A DNA stretch of 64,000 nt from Micromonospora sp. MH99 (lineage in GTDB: Bacteria; Actinomycetota; Actinomycetes; Mycobacteriales; Micromonosporaceae). The stretch is from positions 51,096 through 115,095 of the forward strand of contig NZ_MUZA01000015.1 of assembly GCF_021442385.1 (NCBI RefSeq). The letters run 5' to 3'. The notes under the pieces are model-generated. The model saw only the letters and a list, made by a program, of their open reading frames with translations. It had not been told where the DNA came from and searched no databases. Numbering within the stretch: position 1 is the stretch's first letter; each line of letters opens with the position of its first letter. This document shows, piece after piece, positions 44,502-53,092 of the stretch. Both the position numbers and the translations under genes were made by a program.

Positions 44502-45245
44502 TCAGCGGCCGTCGCGCGGGCCGAAGACGGCGAGGGCGTCGGCGTCGCTGTGCTGGGAGCGCAGGTACTCGTCGGCCCAGGCGGCGGCGTCCGGGTACGC
44601 CGAATCCGCGGTTACCCGGGCGCAGGCCGCGTCCACGTCGAAGGCGGTGCGGCGCAGCTGTACGCCCGGCCCGAGCAGCGCCCACCACGCGCCCGCACCC
44701 CCGTACGGCATGCCGATGCTGCCCGGATTGACCACCAGGCGCCGGTCGACCAGCCGGGTGAACGGCATGTGGGTGTGGCCGCAGACCACAGTCCCGACCT
44801 CGGCGGGCAGGCCCGCGAACACCTCCTCCCAGCGCGCCATCCGGGAGTCGACGAGCACCACCTCCTCGTCGTCGCGGGGCGTCGCGTGGCAGAACAGTGT
44901 CGGCCCGAGGCCGTCGATCTCCACCGTCACGGTCGCCGGCAGCGCGGCGAGCCGGGCCACCTGATCGTCGCGGAGCTGCCCGGCCGCCCAGTTGGACACC
45001 TCGAAAGCGGCGGGCCGGCCGGCCCGCGCGTCGACCAGCTCACGTTCGCAGTTGCCGCCCACCCAGCAGACCCGGTCACCCAGGTCGGCGAGCACGTCCA
45101 GCACCTCGACCGGCTGCGGACCGGACGCGATGTCGCCGGTCAGCACGATGAGGTCGGCGGCGGCGACGTCCGGCTCGGCCAGGACGGCCTCCAGCGCGGG
45201 CAGTACGCCGTGGATGTCGGAGAGCACCGCAACTCTGTTCACCAT
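44502..45245 (-). CDS. Metallophosphoesterase (YfcE/MJ0936-like)
   Basis: A 247-residue calcineurin-like enzyme with blocks VAVLSDIHGVLPALEAVL, LTGDIASGP, GGNCERE (in place of GNHD), CHATP and VCGHTHMPF, ending VNPGSIGMPYGG. This pattern marks the small YfcE-type phosphodiesterases rather than the CpdA-type enzyme at 8959. The physiological substrate is unknown. ATG 45245 (MVNRVAVL) is preferred, with GGGTGGGG upstream. It is downstream of crp on the same strand but separated by the crp terminator. Confidence 0.88.
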   Translation of the reverse strand: MVNRVAVLSDIHGVLPALEAVLAEPDVAAADLIVLTGDIASGPQPVEVLDVLADLGDRVCWVGGNCERELVDARAGRPAAFEVSNWAAGQLRDDQVARLAALPATVTVEIDGLGPTLFCHATPRDDEEVVLVDSRMARWEEVFAGLPAEVGTVVCGHTHMPFTRLVDRRLVVNPGSIGMPYGGAGAWWALLGPGVQLRRTAFDVDAACARVTADSAYPDAAAWADEYLRSQHSDADALAVFGPRDGR

Positions 45246-45305
45246 GGCCCCACCCTCACCACTTCGGTCGCCGCGAGCCAGCATTTCTGCGCCGGGCAGA
45301 CGAAA

Positions 45306-45339
45306 CGTCCCCGCCTCCCGTCGATGGAAGGCGGGGACG
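45306..45339 (-). terminator. Terminator of crp
   Basis: Perfect 11-bp stem CGTCCCCGCCT / AGGCGGGGACG (45306-45316 and 45329-45339) with a 12-base loop, 11 bases after the crp stop, followed on that strand by GTTTCG. Confidence 0.82.
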
Positions 45340-45350
45340 GGACGTACCGC

Positions 45351-46028
45351 TCAGACGCGGGCGCGGCGGGCCAGGCGCTCCGGGTCCAGGATGATGATGC
45401 TCTTGCCGTCCAGCCGCAGCCAGCCGCGCGAGGCGAAGTCGGCGAGCGCCTTGTTCACCGTCTCCCGGGAGGCGCCGACGAGCTGGGCGATCTCCTCCTG
45501 GGTGAGGTCGTGCGTCACGCGCAGCACGCCGCCGTCGCGCGTGCCGAACCGGCCGGCCATCTGGAGCAGGTTCTTCGCGACCCGGCCCGGCACGTCCGTG
45601 AAGATCAGGTCGGCGAGCGAGTCGTTGGTCCGGCGCAGTCGCCGGGCGAGCACCCGGAGCAGCTGCTCGGCGATCTCCGGGCGGTTGTTGAGCCACGGCC
45701 GCAGCGCCTGCTTGCGCAGCCGCACCAGCCGGGTGTCGGTCACCGCGGTGGCGGTCGCCGTACGCGGACCCGGGTCGAAGAGCGACAGCTCACCGACCAT
45801 GTCCGACGGCCCCATCACCGCAATCAGGTTCTGCCGGCCGTCCGCCGCCCGGCGGCCGACCTTGATCTTCCCGGACAGCAGGATATAGAGGCTGTCGCCG
45901 GGCTCGCCCTCATTGAAGACGATCTCGCCCTTGCGGACCTCGATCGTCTCCATCTCCTTGGCGAGCGCCTCGGCAGCTTCCGGGTCGACACCCTGGAAGA
46001 TCCCGCTGCGGGCCAGTACCTCATCCAT
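45351..46028 (-). CDS. crp: Cyclic-AMP receptor protein (Crp/Fnr family)
   Basis: A 225-residue global regulator. The N-terminal cyclic-nucleotide domain has [19 protein letters not shown] and the phosphate-binding cassette [17 protein letters not shown], where glutamate and arginine contact cAMP. The C-terminal Crp-type HTH reads [21 protein letters not shown]. It matches mycobacterial Rv3676 and Streptomyces Crp in size and neighbourhood. GGAGGTG precedes ATG 46028. A TAGACT hexamer at 46105-46100 is a possible -10, giving a leader of about 65 bases. Confidence 0.95.
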   Translation of the reverse strand: MDEVLARSGIFQGVDPEAAEALAKEMETIEVRKGEIVFNEGEPGDSLYILLSGKIKVGRRAADGRQNLIAVMGPSDMVGELSLFDPGPRTATATAVTDTRLVRLRKQALRPWLNNRPEIAEQLLRVLARRLRRTNDSLADLIFTDVPGRVAKNLLQMAGRFGTRDGGVLRVTHDLTQEEIAQLVGASRETVNKALADFASRGWLRLDGKSIIILDPERLARRARV

Positions 46029-46099
46029 CGCGCACCTCCGGTTACGCGTGCCGTCCGTCGGCCGGGGCCGCCGTCCGCTGATCCCCTCGCGCGCCGCCA

Positions 46100-46105
46100 A
46101 GTCTA
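46100..46105 (-). promoter_or_regulatory. crp: Candidate -10 element of crp
   Basis: TAGACT on the minus strand, 71 bases before ATG 46028. No good -35 was identified. Confidence 0.35.
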
Positions 46106-46158
46106 GGCGCATGTGAGCTCGAATCAGAGGTCGGCCCTGGAATCTTGATCGGTGGGCG

Positions 46159-46164
46159 TAACCT
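46159..46164 (+). promoter_or_regulatory. -10 element for leaderless cbiZ-like gene
   Basis: TAACCT, 7 bases before GTG 46172, with no Shine-Dalgarno sequence. Confidence 0.55.
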
Positions 46165-46171
46165 GCCCGAC

Positions 46172-46834
46172 GTGCTGAGCGACCCGACCCTGACCAGCCG
46201 CGCCGAAGACGGGCGGCACATTCCGCTGCTCGTCTGGCGGGCCGACAGGCCCCTGCGAGCGGTCAGCAGCGGCCCGCTCGGCGGTGGCGTCGGCGTCCGG
46301 CACTGGGTGCTGAACGCGACAGTGCCCATGTCGTACGACCGGGACGACCCCGCCGCCCACCTGACCGCGCTCGCCGCGGACCTGGCCCTCGACGGGCCCG
46401 GGGTGGGCCTGCTGACCGGCGTCGACGTGACCGAGGTGGTCGCCCGGACCGACACCGGCGTGCGGGTCTGGGCGACGGTCGGGCTCGGCACCCCGGTGCC
46501 CGCCGCCGCGCCGGAACCGGCCGCCCTCGCCCAGCGGGTGGGCACGGTCAACATCGTGGTGTACGTGCCGGCCCGGCTCGCCGACTCGGCCCTGGTCAAC
46601 GCCGTCGCCACCGCCACCGAGGCGAAGACGCAGGCGATCCTCGAGCTGGGGTTGCCCGGGACCGGCACCCCCACCGACTCGGTCACCGTGCTCTGTCCGG
46701 TGGACGGCCCCCCGGCCGCGTACGGCGGGCCGCGCTCCACCTGGGGCGCCCCGCTGGCCCGAGCCGTGCACGCCGCCGTACGCGCGGGCGGGGACCGGCC
46801 GGTCGTGCCCTGGTCGGACCGGGTGACCGGCTGA
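46172..46834 (+). CDS. cbiZ: Adenosylcobinamide amidohydrolase (CbiZ-like)
   Basis: A 220-residue protein predicted to cleave adenosylcobinamide to adenosylcobyric acid, salvaging incomplete corrinoids. Family-like segments are [53 protein letters not shown] and [18 protein letters not shown]. No other cobalamin gene is nearby. It is divergent from crp (143 bases between start codons), so a shared control region is possible. The gene is probably leaderless. Confidence 0.8.
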   Translation: MLSDPTLTSRAEDGRHIPLLVWRADRPLRAVSSGPLGGGVGVRHWVLNATVPMSYDRDDPAAHLTALAADLALDGPGVGLLTGVDVTEVVARTDTGVRVWATVGLGTPVPAAAPEPAALAQRVGTVNIVVYVPARLADSALVNAVATATEAKTQAILELGLPGTGTPTDSVTVLCPVDGPPAAYGGPRSTWGAPLARAVHAAVRAGGDRPVVPWSDRVTG

Positions 46835-46876
46835 ACTTCCGACCGATCGGCCCTCGTCGGCGCGTTGAGCGGCCGG

Positions 46877-46882
46877 TAGGGT
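46877..46882 (+). promoter_or_regulatory. -10 element for leaderless capA-like gene
   Basis: TAGGGT, 8 bases before ATG 46891, with no Shine-Dalgarno sequence. Confidence 0.55.
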
Positions 46883-46890
46883 CGCGGACG

Positions 46891-48069
46891 ATGTACGCTT
46901 CCGCCCCCCTCGCGCCCCGCCCGTTCCACCGCGTCGCCATCGGCCTCGCGGCGCTGCTGGCCGCCCTGCTCGTCGCCGGCTGTGCCGACAGCGGGGAGGC
47001 CCCGGTGTGGCAGCCCGGCGCCGGTGGTGGTGGCACCGGAGCGCCGGTGAGCACGGCCGGCCCCAAGGCCAGCGGCGGTGCCTCGGCGTCGGGCGAGGGC
47101 GGCGCCATCTCGCTCTCCGCGACCGGCGACATCATCATGGGCAACGCGCCGAGCCGGCTGCCCGCCGCCGGCGGCAAGGGCTTCTTCGACTCGGTCAAGC
47201 AGGCGCTCAAGGCCGACCTGGTGATGGGCAACCTGGAGGAGCCGCTGACGGTGGACACCGGCACCGGCAAGTGCGGGGCCAACTCCACCCGCTGCTACCA
47301 GTTCCGGGCCCCGCCGGAGTACGCCGCGCACCTGCGCGACGCCGGCTTCGAGGTGCTCAACCAGGCCAACAACCACGGCTACGACTACGGGCCGAAGGGC
47401 TACGAGAACACGCAGAAGGCGCTGGAGAAGTACGACCTGAAGCACACCGGCGCCCCGGACGAGACCACCGTGGTCGACGTCAAGGGCGTCAAGGTGGCCG
47501 TGGTGGGTTTCTCGTCGTACGTCTGGTCCAACAGCCTGGTCGACATCGCCACGGCCAAGACGGTGGTCGCCAAGGCCGCCACCATGGCCGACCTGGTCGT
47601 GGTGCAGGTGCACATGGGCGGCGAGGGAGCGGACAAGACCCGGGTGAAGCCGGGCACCGAGATGTTCCTGGGTGAGAACCGGGGGGACCCGGTCAAGTTC
47701 TCGCACGCCATGATCGACGCGGGCGCGGACCTGATCGTCGGGCACGGGCCACACGTGCTGCGCGGCATGGAGTTCTACCAGGGCCGCCTGATCGCGTACA
47801 GCCTGGGCAACTTCGCCGGTGGCGGCAACTCGCTGAGCAACACCGGGCGGCTGGGCTGGGGCGGTGTGCTGAAGGTGTCGCTCAAGCCCGACGGAAGCTG
47901 GGCCGGCGGCTCGTTCACCTCGACGTACATGAACTCCGCCGGCAAGCCGACGATGGACCCGGACGACCGCGGCCTGGGCCTGGTCACCGAGCTGAGCCGC
48001 GCCGACTTCCCCAAGGGTGGGGCCCGGTTCGACGGACAGGGCAGGATCACCGCGCCGACGGCGGGTTGA
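46891..48069 (+). CDS. CapA-family lipoprotein (PgsA-like metallophosphoesterase fold)
   Basis: A 392-residue lipoprotein with signal [16 protein letters not shown] (lipobox cysteine near residue 31), a Gly/Ala/Ser linker, then the CapA domain: [56 protein letters not shown] and [11 protein letters not shown]. Relatives take part in poly-gamma-glutamate capsule assembly or are hydrolases of uncertain substrate. No capsule synthesis genes (capB, capC) are adjacent, so a general envelope role is likelier. The gene appears leaderless. Confidence 0.87.
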   Translation: MYASAPLAPRPFHRVAIGLAALLAALLVAGCADSGEAPVWQPGAGGGGTGAPVSTAGPKASGGASASGEGGAISLSATGDIIMGNAPSRLPAAGGKGFFDSVKQALKADLVMGNLEEPLTVDTGTGKCGANSTRCYQFRAPPEYAAHLRDAGFEVLNQANNHGYDYGPKGYENTQKALEKYDLKHTGAPDETTVVDVKGVKVAVVGFSSYVWSNSLVDIATAKTVVAKAATMADLVVVQVHMGGEGADKTRVKPGTEMFLGENRGDPVKFSHAMIDAGADLIVGHGPHVLRGMEFYQGRLIAYSLGNFAGGGNSLSNTGRLGWGGVLKVSLKPDGSWAGGSFTSTYMNSAGKPTMDPDDRGLGLVTELSRADFPKGGARFDGQGRITAPTAG

Positions 48070-48097
48070 CCCGAGGAGGAACGTCCGGGGCGCGACG

Positions 48098-48103
48098 TAG
48101 GCT
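48098..48103 (+). promoter_or_regulatory. nth: -10 element for leaderless nth gene
   Basis: TAGGCT, 7 bases before GTG 48111, with no Shine-Dalgarno sequence between them. Confidence 0.6.
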
Positions 48104-48110
48104 GACCGTC

Positions 48111-48899
48111 GTGACCAGTAGCTCTCCCGGTGCCAGCGAGACCGACCTCGGGCGCACACGTCGTGCCCGCAAGATCGGCCGGGTGCTGGCCGAGACGCAC
48201 CCCGACGCGCACTGTGAACTGGACCACTCCAACGCCCTGGAGCTGGCCGTCGCCACCATCCTCTCGGCGCAGTGCACCGACAAGAAGGTCAACGAGGTCA
48301 CCCCGAAGCTCTTCGCCCGCTACCCGAGCGCCCCCGCGTACGCCGGGGCCGACCGGGGCGAGATGGAGGAGCTGATCCGGCCCACCGGCTTCTACCGCAA
48401 CAAGACCGACTCGCTGCTCAAGCTGGGGCAGGCTCTCGTCGACAGGTACGACGGTCAGGTCCCCGGCCGGCTCGTCGACCTGGTGACGCTTCCCGGGATC
48501 GGCCGCAAGACCGCAAACGTCATTCTCGGCAACGCCTTCGACGTCCCCGGCATCACTGTCGACACGCACTTCCAACGGCTGGTGCACAGGTGGCAGCTGA
48601 CCACCGAGACCGACCCGGTCAAGATCGAGCACGCGATCGGCGCGCTCTACCCGAAGCGCGACTGGACCATGCTGTCGCACCGGATCATCTTCCACGGGCG
48701 ACGGGTCTGCCACGCCCGCAAGCCCGCCTGCGGGGCGTGCACGCTCGCGAAGCTGTGCCCCTCGTACGGCACCGGCCCGACCGAGCCGGCTGCCGCCGCC
48801 AAGCTGCTCAAGGGCCCCCGCGCGCGTGACCTCGCGGTGGCCGCCGGGGTCGACCCGGAGCTGGTGCCGGCGCAGGCGGTCGCCGCGGAGGTGCCGTGA
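48111..48899 (+). CDS. nth: Endonuclease III (DNA glycosylase/AP lyase)
   Basis: A 262-residue base-excision repair enzyme removing oxidised pyrimidines. It has the helix-hairpin-helix [17 protein letters not shown] with catalytic lysine, the essential aspartate in TVDTHFQRL, and the cluster ligands C-x6-C-x2-C-x5-C in [17 protein letters not shown]. The first 25 residues are an extra polar N-terminus usual in actinobacteria. The stop overlaps the next start by 4 bases. It probably heads the operon nth - thioredoxin-like - NUDIX. Confidence 0.95.
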   Translation: MTSSSPGASETDLGRTRRARKIGRVLAETHPDAHCELDHSNALELAVATILSAQCTDKKVNEVTPKLFARYPSAPAYAGADRGEMEELIRPTGFYRNKTDSLLKLGQALVDRYDGQVPGRLVDLVTLPGIGRKTANVILGNAFDVPGITVDTHFQRLVHRWQLTTETDPVKIEHAIGALYPKRDWTMLSHRIIFHGRRVCHARKPACGACTLAKLCPSYGTGPTEPAAAAKLLKGPRARDLAVAAGVDPELVPAQAVAAEVP

Positions 48900-49573
48900 A
48901 CCGCCGCCTCGCCCTCGCCGTCCTGCCGCTGCTGCTGGCCGTTGCCGGCTGCACGGGCAACCCGGCCGACGACGCACCAGCCCCCCGCTCGGCCGCGGCC
49001 GAGCGGCCATCCCCGTTCCGGGACTGCGCCGCCCTGAGCACGGCACCCACGGCCGAGTCACCCGGCTCCGGCCCGGCGACCCCTGCGTCGCCCGGTTCGG
49101 GCACAGCGGCCCCTGGCACGCCCGGCACGCCGACTTCCACCGCCGGCGGGCAGCAGCTGCCGGAGCTGACGCTCTCCTGCTTCACCGGCGGGGCGCCCGT
49201 CGCGCTGCGCGACGTGGCCGGGCCGGCCGTGATCAACGTGTGGGCCTCCTGGTGCCCGCCGTGCCGCAAGGAGTTGCCCGCTTTCCAACGCCTCAGCGAA
49301 CGGGCCGCCGGTCAGCTCCAGGTGGTCGGGGTCAACAGCCGGGACAGCCGCAGCGGCGCCCAGTCCATCGGCGAGGACTTCGGCGTCCGGTTCCCGATCC
49401 TGGTCGACCAGGGCGAGGCGCTGCAGCGCGAACTGAAGCGCAACGCCATTCCGCTGACCCTCTTCGTCGACGCGCAGGGCCGCATCCGGCACATCGACGC
49501 CACCGGGGCTCTCGATGACGCCCAGATCGCCAAGCTGGTCCGCCAGCATCTCGGCCTGACGGTGCCGGCATGA
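48896..49573 (+). CDS. TlpA-like thioredoxin lipoprotein (Rv3673c-like)
   Basis: A 225-residue membrane-anchored thiol oxidoreductase. Signal sequence [15 protein letters not shown] has a lipobox cysteine at about 19. A Pro/Ser/Thr/Gly-rich linker (to about 85) leads to the thioredoxin fold with active site [15 protein letters not shown] and cis-proline segment [18 protein letters not shown] is typical of reductases acting on extracytoplasmic proteins. GTG 48896 overlaps the nth stop (GTGA). It sits upstream of the MarP-like protease, whose family carries a structural disulfide. Confidence 0.9.
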   Translation: MNRRLALAVLPLLLAVAGCTGNPADDAPAPRSAAAERPSPFRDCAALSTAPTAESPGSGPATPASPGSGTAAPGTPGTPTSTAGGQQLPELTLSCFTGGAPVALRDVAGPAVINVWASWCPPCRKELPAFQRLSERAAGQLQVVGVNSRDSRSGAQSIGEDFGVRFPILVDQGEALQRELKRNAIPLTLFVDAQGRIRHIDATGALDDAQIAKLVRQHLGLTVPA

Positions 49574-50262
49574 CCCGCCGACCGCCGGAATGGATCGAGC
49601 CGTTGCTGACCCGGCTGGGCACCGCGCGCGCCGAGGACTTCACCCGGCTGACCACCCCCGCCGAGGGCGGCCGGGAGAGCGCCGTGCTGGTGCTCCTCGG
49701 TGAGCAGCCCGACCTCGGCCCCGACGTGCTGGTCCTGCAACGGGCCGCGACCCTGCGCAACCACGCCGGTCAGCCGGCCTTCCCCGGCGGCGCGGCCGAC
49801 CCGGAGGACGCCGACGTCCGGGCCACCGCGCTGCGCGAGGCGAACGAGGAGGTCGGCCTCGACCCGGCCAGCGTGACCGTGCTTGCCGAGCTGCCGAAGT
49901 TGTGGATCCCGGTCAGCGACTTCGTGGTCACCCCGGTGCTGGCCTGGTGGCACGACCCGCACCCGGTGCACCCGGCCGAGCCCGCCGAGGTGGCGCACGT
50001 GGCGCGACTGCCGGTCCGCGAGCTGGTCGACCCCGCCAACCGGCTGCGGGTCCGCCATCCCAGCGGCTGGGTGGGGCCGGCGTTCTCGGCGCGCGGCATG
50101 CTCGTCTGGGGCTTCACCGCCGGAGTGCTGGCGACCCTGCTGGACATGGGTGGCTGGGCCCGCCCGTGGTCACCCGGCCGGCTGGTCGATCTGCCGCCCA
50201 CGGGGGCCACTCCCGCGCCGTCGGCCGGCACCGAAGACGTCGACGAGACCGCCCTGCGCTGA
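49570..50262 (+). CDS. NUDIX hydrolase, CoA pyrophosphatase type
   Basis: A 230-residue hydrolase. The Nudix helix is ALREANEEVGLD, preceded by QPAFPGGAADPED, the pattern of NudL/CoA pyrophosphatase members; the first canonical Nudix glutamate is shifted, as usual in that group. The N-terminal EWIEPLLTRLG and the leading VLLGEQPDLGPDVLVLQRA fit the Rv3672c class. ATG 49570 overlaps the thioredoxin stop by 4 bases. Confidence 0.88.
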   Translation: MTRRPPEWIEPLLTRLGTARAEDFTRLTTPAEGGRESAVLVLLGEQPDLGPDVLVLQRAATLRNHAGQPAFPGGAADPEDADVRATALREANEEVGLDPASVTVLAELPKLWIPVSDFVVTPVLAWWHDPHPVHPAEPAEVAHVARLPVRELVDPANRLRVRHPSGWVGPAFSARGMLVWGFTAGVLATLLDMGGWARPWSPGRLVDLPPTGATPAPSAGTEDVDETALR

Positions 50263-50313
50263 CCACGCGGTCACCTTCCGCAAGCGGTGGTCATCCGGCG
50301 GGCGCACTGCCCG

Positions 50314-50319
50314 TACGCT
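50314..50319 (+). promoter_or_regulatory. marP: -10 element for leaderless marP gene
   Basis: TACGCT, 7 bases before GTG 50327, with no Shine-Dalgarno sequence. Confidence 0.6.
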
Positions 50320-50326
50320 GGACCCC

Positions 50327-51505
50327 GTGTCCGTCGTGGATCTCGTCCTGCTGCTGCTCATGCTCGTGTTCGCGATCAGCGGATACCGCCAGGGTTTCGT
50401 CATCGGCATCACGTCGCTGTCCGGCTTCTTTCTGGGGCTGCTGCTCGGCCTGCAACTCGGGCCGCTGTTCGCCCGGCAGTTCGTCGACGCCGGCACCCGG
50501 GTGCTGATCTCACTGGTGGCGATCTTCGGGTTGGCAGTGATCGGGCAGGCGCTCGCCGGCTGGCTCGGCTCGCACCTGCGCAAGACGATCACCAGCGACG
50601 TGGGTCGGCGTATCGACGACATCGGCGGGGCGTTCGTCTCACTGTTCGCGGTGCTCCTGCTGGCCTGGCTGGTCGCCGTGCCGCTCGGGTCGTCGTCGGT
50701 GCCCTGGCTCGCCTCCGCCGTGCGCAACAGCGCGCTGATCGGCGTGGTGAACGGGGTCCTGCCGGAGGAGGCGCACCGCCTCTCCACCGCCCTGGAGGAC
50801 ACCGTCGACACCGACGGGTTCCCGGACGTCTTCGGTGGTCTCACGCCCACCCGGGCCCGCCAGGTCGACCCGCCCGACCCGGCGCTGGCCGGCTCGCAGG
50901 TGGTGGTCAACGGTCAGCGTTCGGTGGTCAAGGTGCTCGGCTCCGCGCCCAGCTGCTCGCGCCGCATCGAGGGCTCCGGCTTCGTGTACGCCGACGACCG
51001 GGTCATGACCAACGCCCACGTGGTCGCCGGCACCCGTTCGGTGGCGGTGGAGCTGGGCGGGGAGCGGTACGACGGTCAGGTGGTGGTCTACGACCCGAAC
51101 CGCGACCTGGCGGTGCTGCTCGTGCCGGGGCTGCCCGGCCCGTCGCTGCGGTTCGCCGCCGGCAACGCGGGCAGCGGCTCGGACGCCATCGTGCTCGGCT
51201 TCCCACTGGACGGCCCGTACAACGCGCAGTCGGCCCGGGTTCGTGACGTCGACAAGATCAAGGGGCCGGACATCTACTCATCCGGCGACGTCACCCGGGA
51301 GATCTACACCATCCGTGCGCTGGTGCGCAGCGGCAACTCCGGTGGACCGCTGCTCTCGGCCAACGGTCTGGTGCTCGGCGTGATCTTCGCGGCGGCGGCG
51401 GACGACCCCAACACCGGGTTCGCCGTGACCGCCGCCGAGGCCCGGCCGGTGGCGCTGGCCGGGGCCGAGCGCAACCGGGCCGTCGCCACCGGCGAGTGCA
51501 CCTGA
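50327..51505 (+). CDS. marP: Membrane-bound serine protease, MarP/Rv3671c family
   Basis: A 392-residue protein. The N-terminal CvpA-like membrane region has four helices (about 1-125, starting VVDLVLLLLMLVFAISGYRQ), and a chymotrypsin-like protease domain follows. The triad is visible: H in MTNAHVVAG (about 230), D in NRDLAVLL (about 259), S in RSGNSGGPLL (about 337), close to mycobacterial positions. Cysteines in APSCSRR and at the C-terminus (ATGECT) match the MarP redox disulfide. In mycobacteria MarP protects against acid and oxidative stress in the periplasm. It ends the conserved nth-trx-nudix-marP series. Confidence 0.93.
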   Translation: MSVVDLVLLLLMLVFAISGYRQGFVIGITSLSGFFLGLLLGLQLGPLFARQFVDAGTRVLISLVAIFGLAVIGQALAGWLGSHLRKTITSDVGRRIDDIGGAFVSLFAVLLLAWLVAVPLGSSSVPWLASAVRNSALIGVVNGVLPEEAHRLSTALEDTVDTDGFPDVFGGLTPTRARQVDPPDPALAGSQVVVNGQRSVVKVLGSAPSCSRRIEGSGFVYADDRVMTNAHVVAGTRSVAVELGGERYDGQVVVYDPNRDLAVLLVPGLPGPSLRFAAGNAGSGSDAIVLGFPLDGPYNAQSARVRDVDKIKGPDIYSSGDVTREIYTIRALVRSGNSGGPLLSANGLVLGVIFAAAADDPNTGFAVTAAEARPVALAGAERNRAVATGECT

Positions 51506-51518
51506 GCGGTGCGCCGGA

Positions 51519-52211
51519 TCAGGTCCGGGCCGTGGCGGCCATCGGCAGCTTGGCGCGTCCCCAGCGCAGTCCCCGGTCCAGCACCGCCCGGGCCATGATC
51601 GCGACGCAGGTGCCGCCGTTGATGAAGGACGCCACCACGTCGCTCGGGTGGTGCATCCCCCGGTACATGCGGGTCAGCGCCACACCCACCGGCACCAGCA
51701 GCAGCGTCCACCAGGCGACCTTCGCTCCGGTGCTGCGCGCCCGCAGGGCCATCAGCACCGCGATACCGACGTAGAGGGCCACCGCCGCCGAGGTGTGCCC
51801 GGACGGGAAGCTCGACGTGGGCGGCGAGGTGTCCATGTGCTCCACCGCCGGCCGCTGCCGGTCGATCACCATCGTGGTGAACAGGAACACCAACGCCTGG
51901 CCGGTCACCGCCGCGCACAGGAACAGCGGCTCCCGCCAGCGCTTGAGCCAGAGCCGCAGCGCCAGGGCCACCAGCACGGTCACCACGACGATCATCTGGG
52001 TGCTGGCCAGCGTGCTGAACACCAGCGAGACGTCGTTCCAGCCGCCGGTGCGGTCACCCGCGAACTCCCGATTCACCGAGTCCTCGACGGTGAACGGCCA
52101 GGTCCGTTCGAACACGCGGGTGATCAGCACCCCGAGCAGCACCATGAAACCGAACAGGAGGGACACCGGCAGCAGCACCCGCCGGATGATCTGGACCACG
52201 GTGTCGGACAT
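51519..52211 (-). CDS. PAP2-family membrane phosphatase
   Basis: A 230-residue polytopic enzyme with the three phosphatase signatures: IDRQRPAVEH (KxxxxxxRP-like), SFPSGHTSA and RMYRGMHHPSDVVA (SRxxxxxHxxxD-like). About six membrane helices are visible. It probably dephosphorylates a lipid phosphate such as phosphatidic acid or undecaprenyl pyrophosphate. It is the last gene of a same-strand series with another PAP2 gene, mycP and eccC upstream. Confidence 0.9.
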   Translation of the reverse strand: MSDTVVQIIRRVLLPVSLLFGFMVLLGVLITRVFERTWPFTVEDSVNREFAGDRTGGWNDVSLVFSTLASTQMIVVVTVLVALALRLWLKRWREPLFLCAAVTGQALVFLFTTMVIDRQRPAVEHMDTSPPTSSFPSGHTSAAVALYVGIAVLMALRARSTGAKVAWWTLLLVPVGVALTRMYRGMHHPSDVVASFINGGTCVAIMARAVLDRGLRWGRAKLPMAATART

Positions 52212-52248
52212 GAGCCGGCCAATACCCGATCGACGTCGTCGTCACGCC

Positions 52249-53040
52249 TCAGGTCTTGTCCGGCTGCCGCTCGACCTCGGGCGCGACGCCGTCGCGCACC
52301 GGCCGGACCGGTCGGAGGCCGGTGTGCGCCCGCCAACTGGTGAACGCGGCGGTGGTCGCCGCGACCACCGCCACGCCGAGCAGCCAACCGCCGAGCACGT
52401 CACTGGTGAAGTGCACACCGAGCGCGACCCTGCTCAGCCCGGTCACCACGGTGAGCAGCAGTGCGGCGATCCAGAGCGCGACCCGCGCGGCCCAGCGCCG
52501 GACGTACGGCAGGAACACCAGCAGCAGCACCCCGGCGGCCAGGGTGGCGTTCAGCGCGTGCCCGGAGGGGAACGAGTAGCCGGCGGCCCGCGCCACCGGG
52601 TCGAGCAGTTCCGGCCGGTCCCGGCCGACGAGCAACTTGAGCAGTGGACCCATCAACCCGCCGACCACCATCGTCGTGGCCACCCAGAGGGCCAGCCGGC
52701 GGGCACGGCGGCGCAGCAGCCAGATCACCACGAGCAGGGCCACGACCCGCAGCGGCAGGGGCGCGAACACCGCACTCCAGACGTCCATCAGCGCGACCCA
52801 GGCCGGGTGGCGCACCGCGTGGTCGTGCAGCGCGTCGGTGATCGTCGTGTCCAGCCGGTGCAGCGGGCCCCACGCACCGAGCACCAGCAGCGCGAGCAGG
52901 GCGAACGGCACCAGCACCAGGAACGTCGCAGTCGCCGCCAGGGTCAGCCGCAGACCCAACGAGTGGTCCGGGTCGAGGCGGCGACGCCGCCAGGACGGGC
53001 GCCGGTCGGTGTCGAGGGTACGTGCGGCGGGCGTGCTCAT
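52249..53040 (-). CDS. PAP2-family membrane phosphatase
   Basis: A 263-residue paralogue of the preceding gene, with GRDRPELLDP, YSFPSGHALNATL and LSRVALGVHFTSDVLGG forming the active site. A longer basic cytoplasmic N-terminus (SWRRRRLDPDH) and charged C-terminus (PEVERQPDKT) distinguish it. The two phosphatases lie 37 bases apart on the same strand, so they are probably co-expressed with possibly different lipid substrates. Confidence 0.9.
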   Translation of the reverse strand: MSTPAARTLDTDRRPSWRRRRLDPDHSLGLRLTLAATATFLVLVPFALLALLVLGAWGPLHRLDTTITDALHDHAVRHPAWVALMDVWSAVFAPLPLRVVALLVVIWLLRRRARRLALWVATTMVVGGLMGPLLKLLVGRDRPELLDPVARAAGYSFPSGHALNATLAAGVLLLVFLPYVRRWAARVALWIAALLLTVVTGLSRVALGVHFTSDVLGGWLLGVAVVAATTAAFTSWRAHTGLRPVRPVRDGVAPEVERQPDKT

Positions 53041-53092
53041 GCGGACGGTTCTACCCCACCCGCCGCGCCTTCAGGCCTGCCGTCCGCGACGC

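Noticed and set aside
46112..46128. Crp site upstream of crp (TGTGA...TCAGA)
   Set aside because: The half-sites are 7 bases apart instead of 6 and the second half is imperfect; not enough to claim autoregulation.
46891..48069. Poly-gamma-glutamate capsule biosynthesis locus
   Set aside because: Only the CapA-like lipoprotein is present; CapB and CapC ligase genes are absent from the window.
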